NCBI GenBank assembly: GCA_023253875.1
Contig: JALRFC010000085.1
Location: forward strand, 1-7,157
DNA length: 7,157 bases
DNA from: Candidatus Kapaibacterium sp.
GTDB taxonomy: Bacteria; Bacteroidota; Ignavibacteria; Kapaibacteriales; UBA961
Reading direction: 5' to 3'
The notes beneath the pieces are model-generated. The model saw only the letters and a program-made list of their open reading frames with translations, was not told the DNA's origin and ran no database searches. Both the position numbers and the translations under genes were made by a program. This document shows, one piece after another, positions 6,978 through 7,157 of the stretch (its first letter is position 1; each line of letters opens with the position of its first letter).

Positions 6978-7157
6978 ATGGTCTATGTCACAAGGAAAAT
7001 GCATTTTTCCGCAGCACATCGCTTGTTCAATCCCACTTTTTCTCATGAAAAAAACGAACAAATTTTTGACAAATGTAATAATCCTCTCGGTCATGGACAC
7101 AATTATACATTGGAAGTTACAGTTAAGGGTATACCTGATCCTGAGACAGGATATGTT
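6978..7157 (+). CDS. 6-pyruvoyltetrahydropterin synthase / QueD family enzyme, 3' partial
   Basis: The first 60 residues are present and the frame is open at the right edge. Family members convert dihydroneopterin triphosphate to 6-pyruvoyltetrahydropterin (biopterin route) or 6-carboxytetrahydropterin (QueD, queuosine route), using zinc held by three histidines and a catalytic cysteine. The motif HFSAAHRL gives the first zinc ligand, His14. KCNNPLGHGHNY gives catalytic Cys33 and zinc ligands His39 and His41. The following strand (TLEVTVKG) and PDPETGYV are also typical. The cysteine-to-HGH spacing is C-X5-HGH, as in animal PTPS (which has CNNPNGHGHNY), whereas E. coli QueD has C-X3-HGH. The biopterin-type reaction is therefore possible, but a QueD role cannot be excluded. 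The gene is divergent from the envelope operon and has its own ribosome site. The family call is firm, the exact product is not. Confidence 0.92.
   Translation, partial: MVYVTRKMHFSAAHRLFNPTFSHEKNEQIFDKCNNPLGHGHNYTLEVTVKGIPDPETGYV

Noticed and set aside
1..7157. CRISPR array, insertion sequence, tRNA/rRNA or an undescribed defence-type system
   Set aside because: Four ordinary genes fill nearly the whole window, with gaps of 6, 9 and 130 bases. I saw no repeat-spacer pattern, transposase or cloverleaf.

Overview
The window is a compact, AT-rich bacterial chromosomal segment (roughly 40% GC by eye) with four protein genes and almost no non-coding DNA. An outer-membrane LPS-assembly protein of the type seen in Bacteroidota/Chlorobiota, next to a LolA/LolB-like envelope protein, points to a diderm (Gram-negative) organism. 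The fused 2-oxoglutarate dehydrogenase is of the architecture best known from Actinobacteria. A clear Shine-Dalgarno sequence before the last gene is uncommon in core Bacteroidetes. Together these suggest a deep member of the Fibrobacterota-Chlorobiota-Bacteroidota group, for example an Ignavibacteria/Kapabacteria-like lineage. This assignment is inference, made without a database search.

Layout. Bases 2-3487 (+) hold nearly all of a fused E2-E1 2-oxoglutarate dehydrogenase/decarboxylase (Kgd/OdhA type), whose reading frame is open at the left edge. Only 6 bases separate its stop from the stop of a convergent gene, lptD-like (3494-6061, -). A strong 24-base inverted repeat lies just inside the 3' end of that gene and may terminate the kgd transcript. 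Nine bases upstream of lptD on the same strand ends a LolA/LolB/DUF4292-like secreted protein gene (6071-6847, -), so the two probably form an envelope-biogenesis operon. A 130-base divergent intergenic region (6848-6977) separates this operon from a rightward gene starting at 6978. That gene encodes a 6-pyruvoyltetrahydropterin synthase/QueD family enzyme and is cut off by the right edge.

Functions. The first gene serves the TCA cycle (2-oxoglutarate to succinyl-CoA or a decarboxylation product). The middle pair serves outer-membrane assembly (LPS export and a lipid- or lipoprotein-binding LolA/B-like protein). The last serves pterin or queuosine precursor synthesis. I see no sign of a mobile element, CRISPR array, RNA gene or new defence-type system. 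The more notable points are the actinobacterial-style OGDH in an LptD-bearing organism, the embedded hairpin between convergent genes, the four-cysteine pattern of LptD, the animal-like active-site spacing of the PTPS, and a repeated ACAATT(C) motif in the divergent promoter region.
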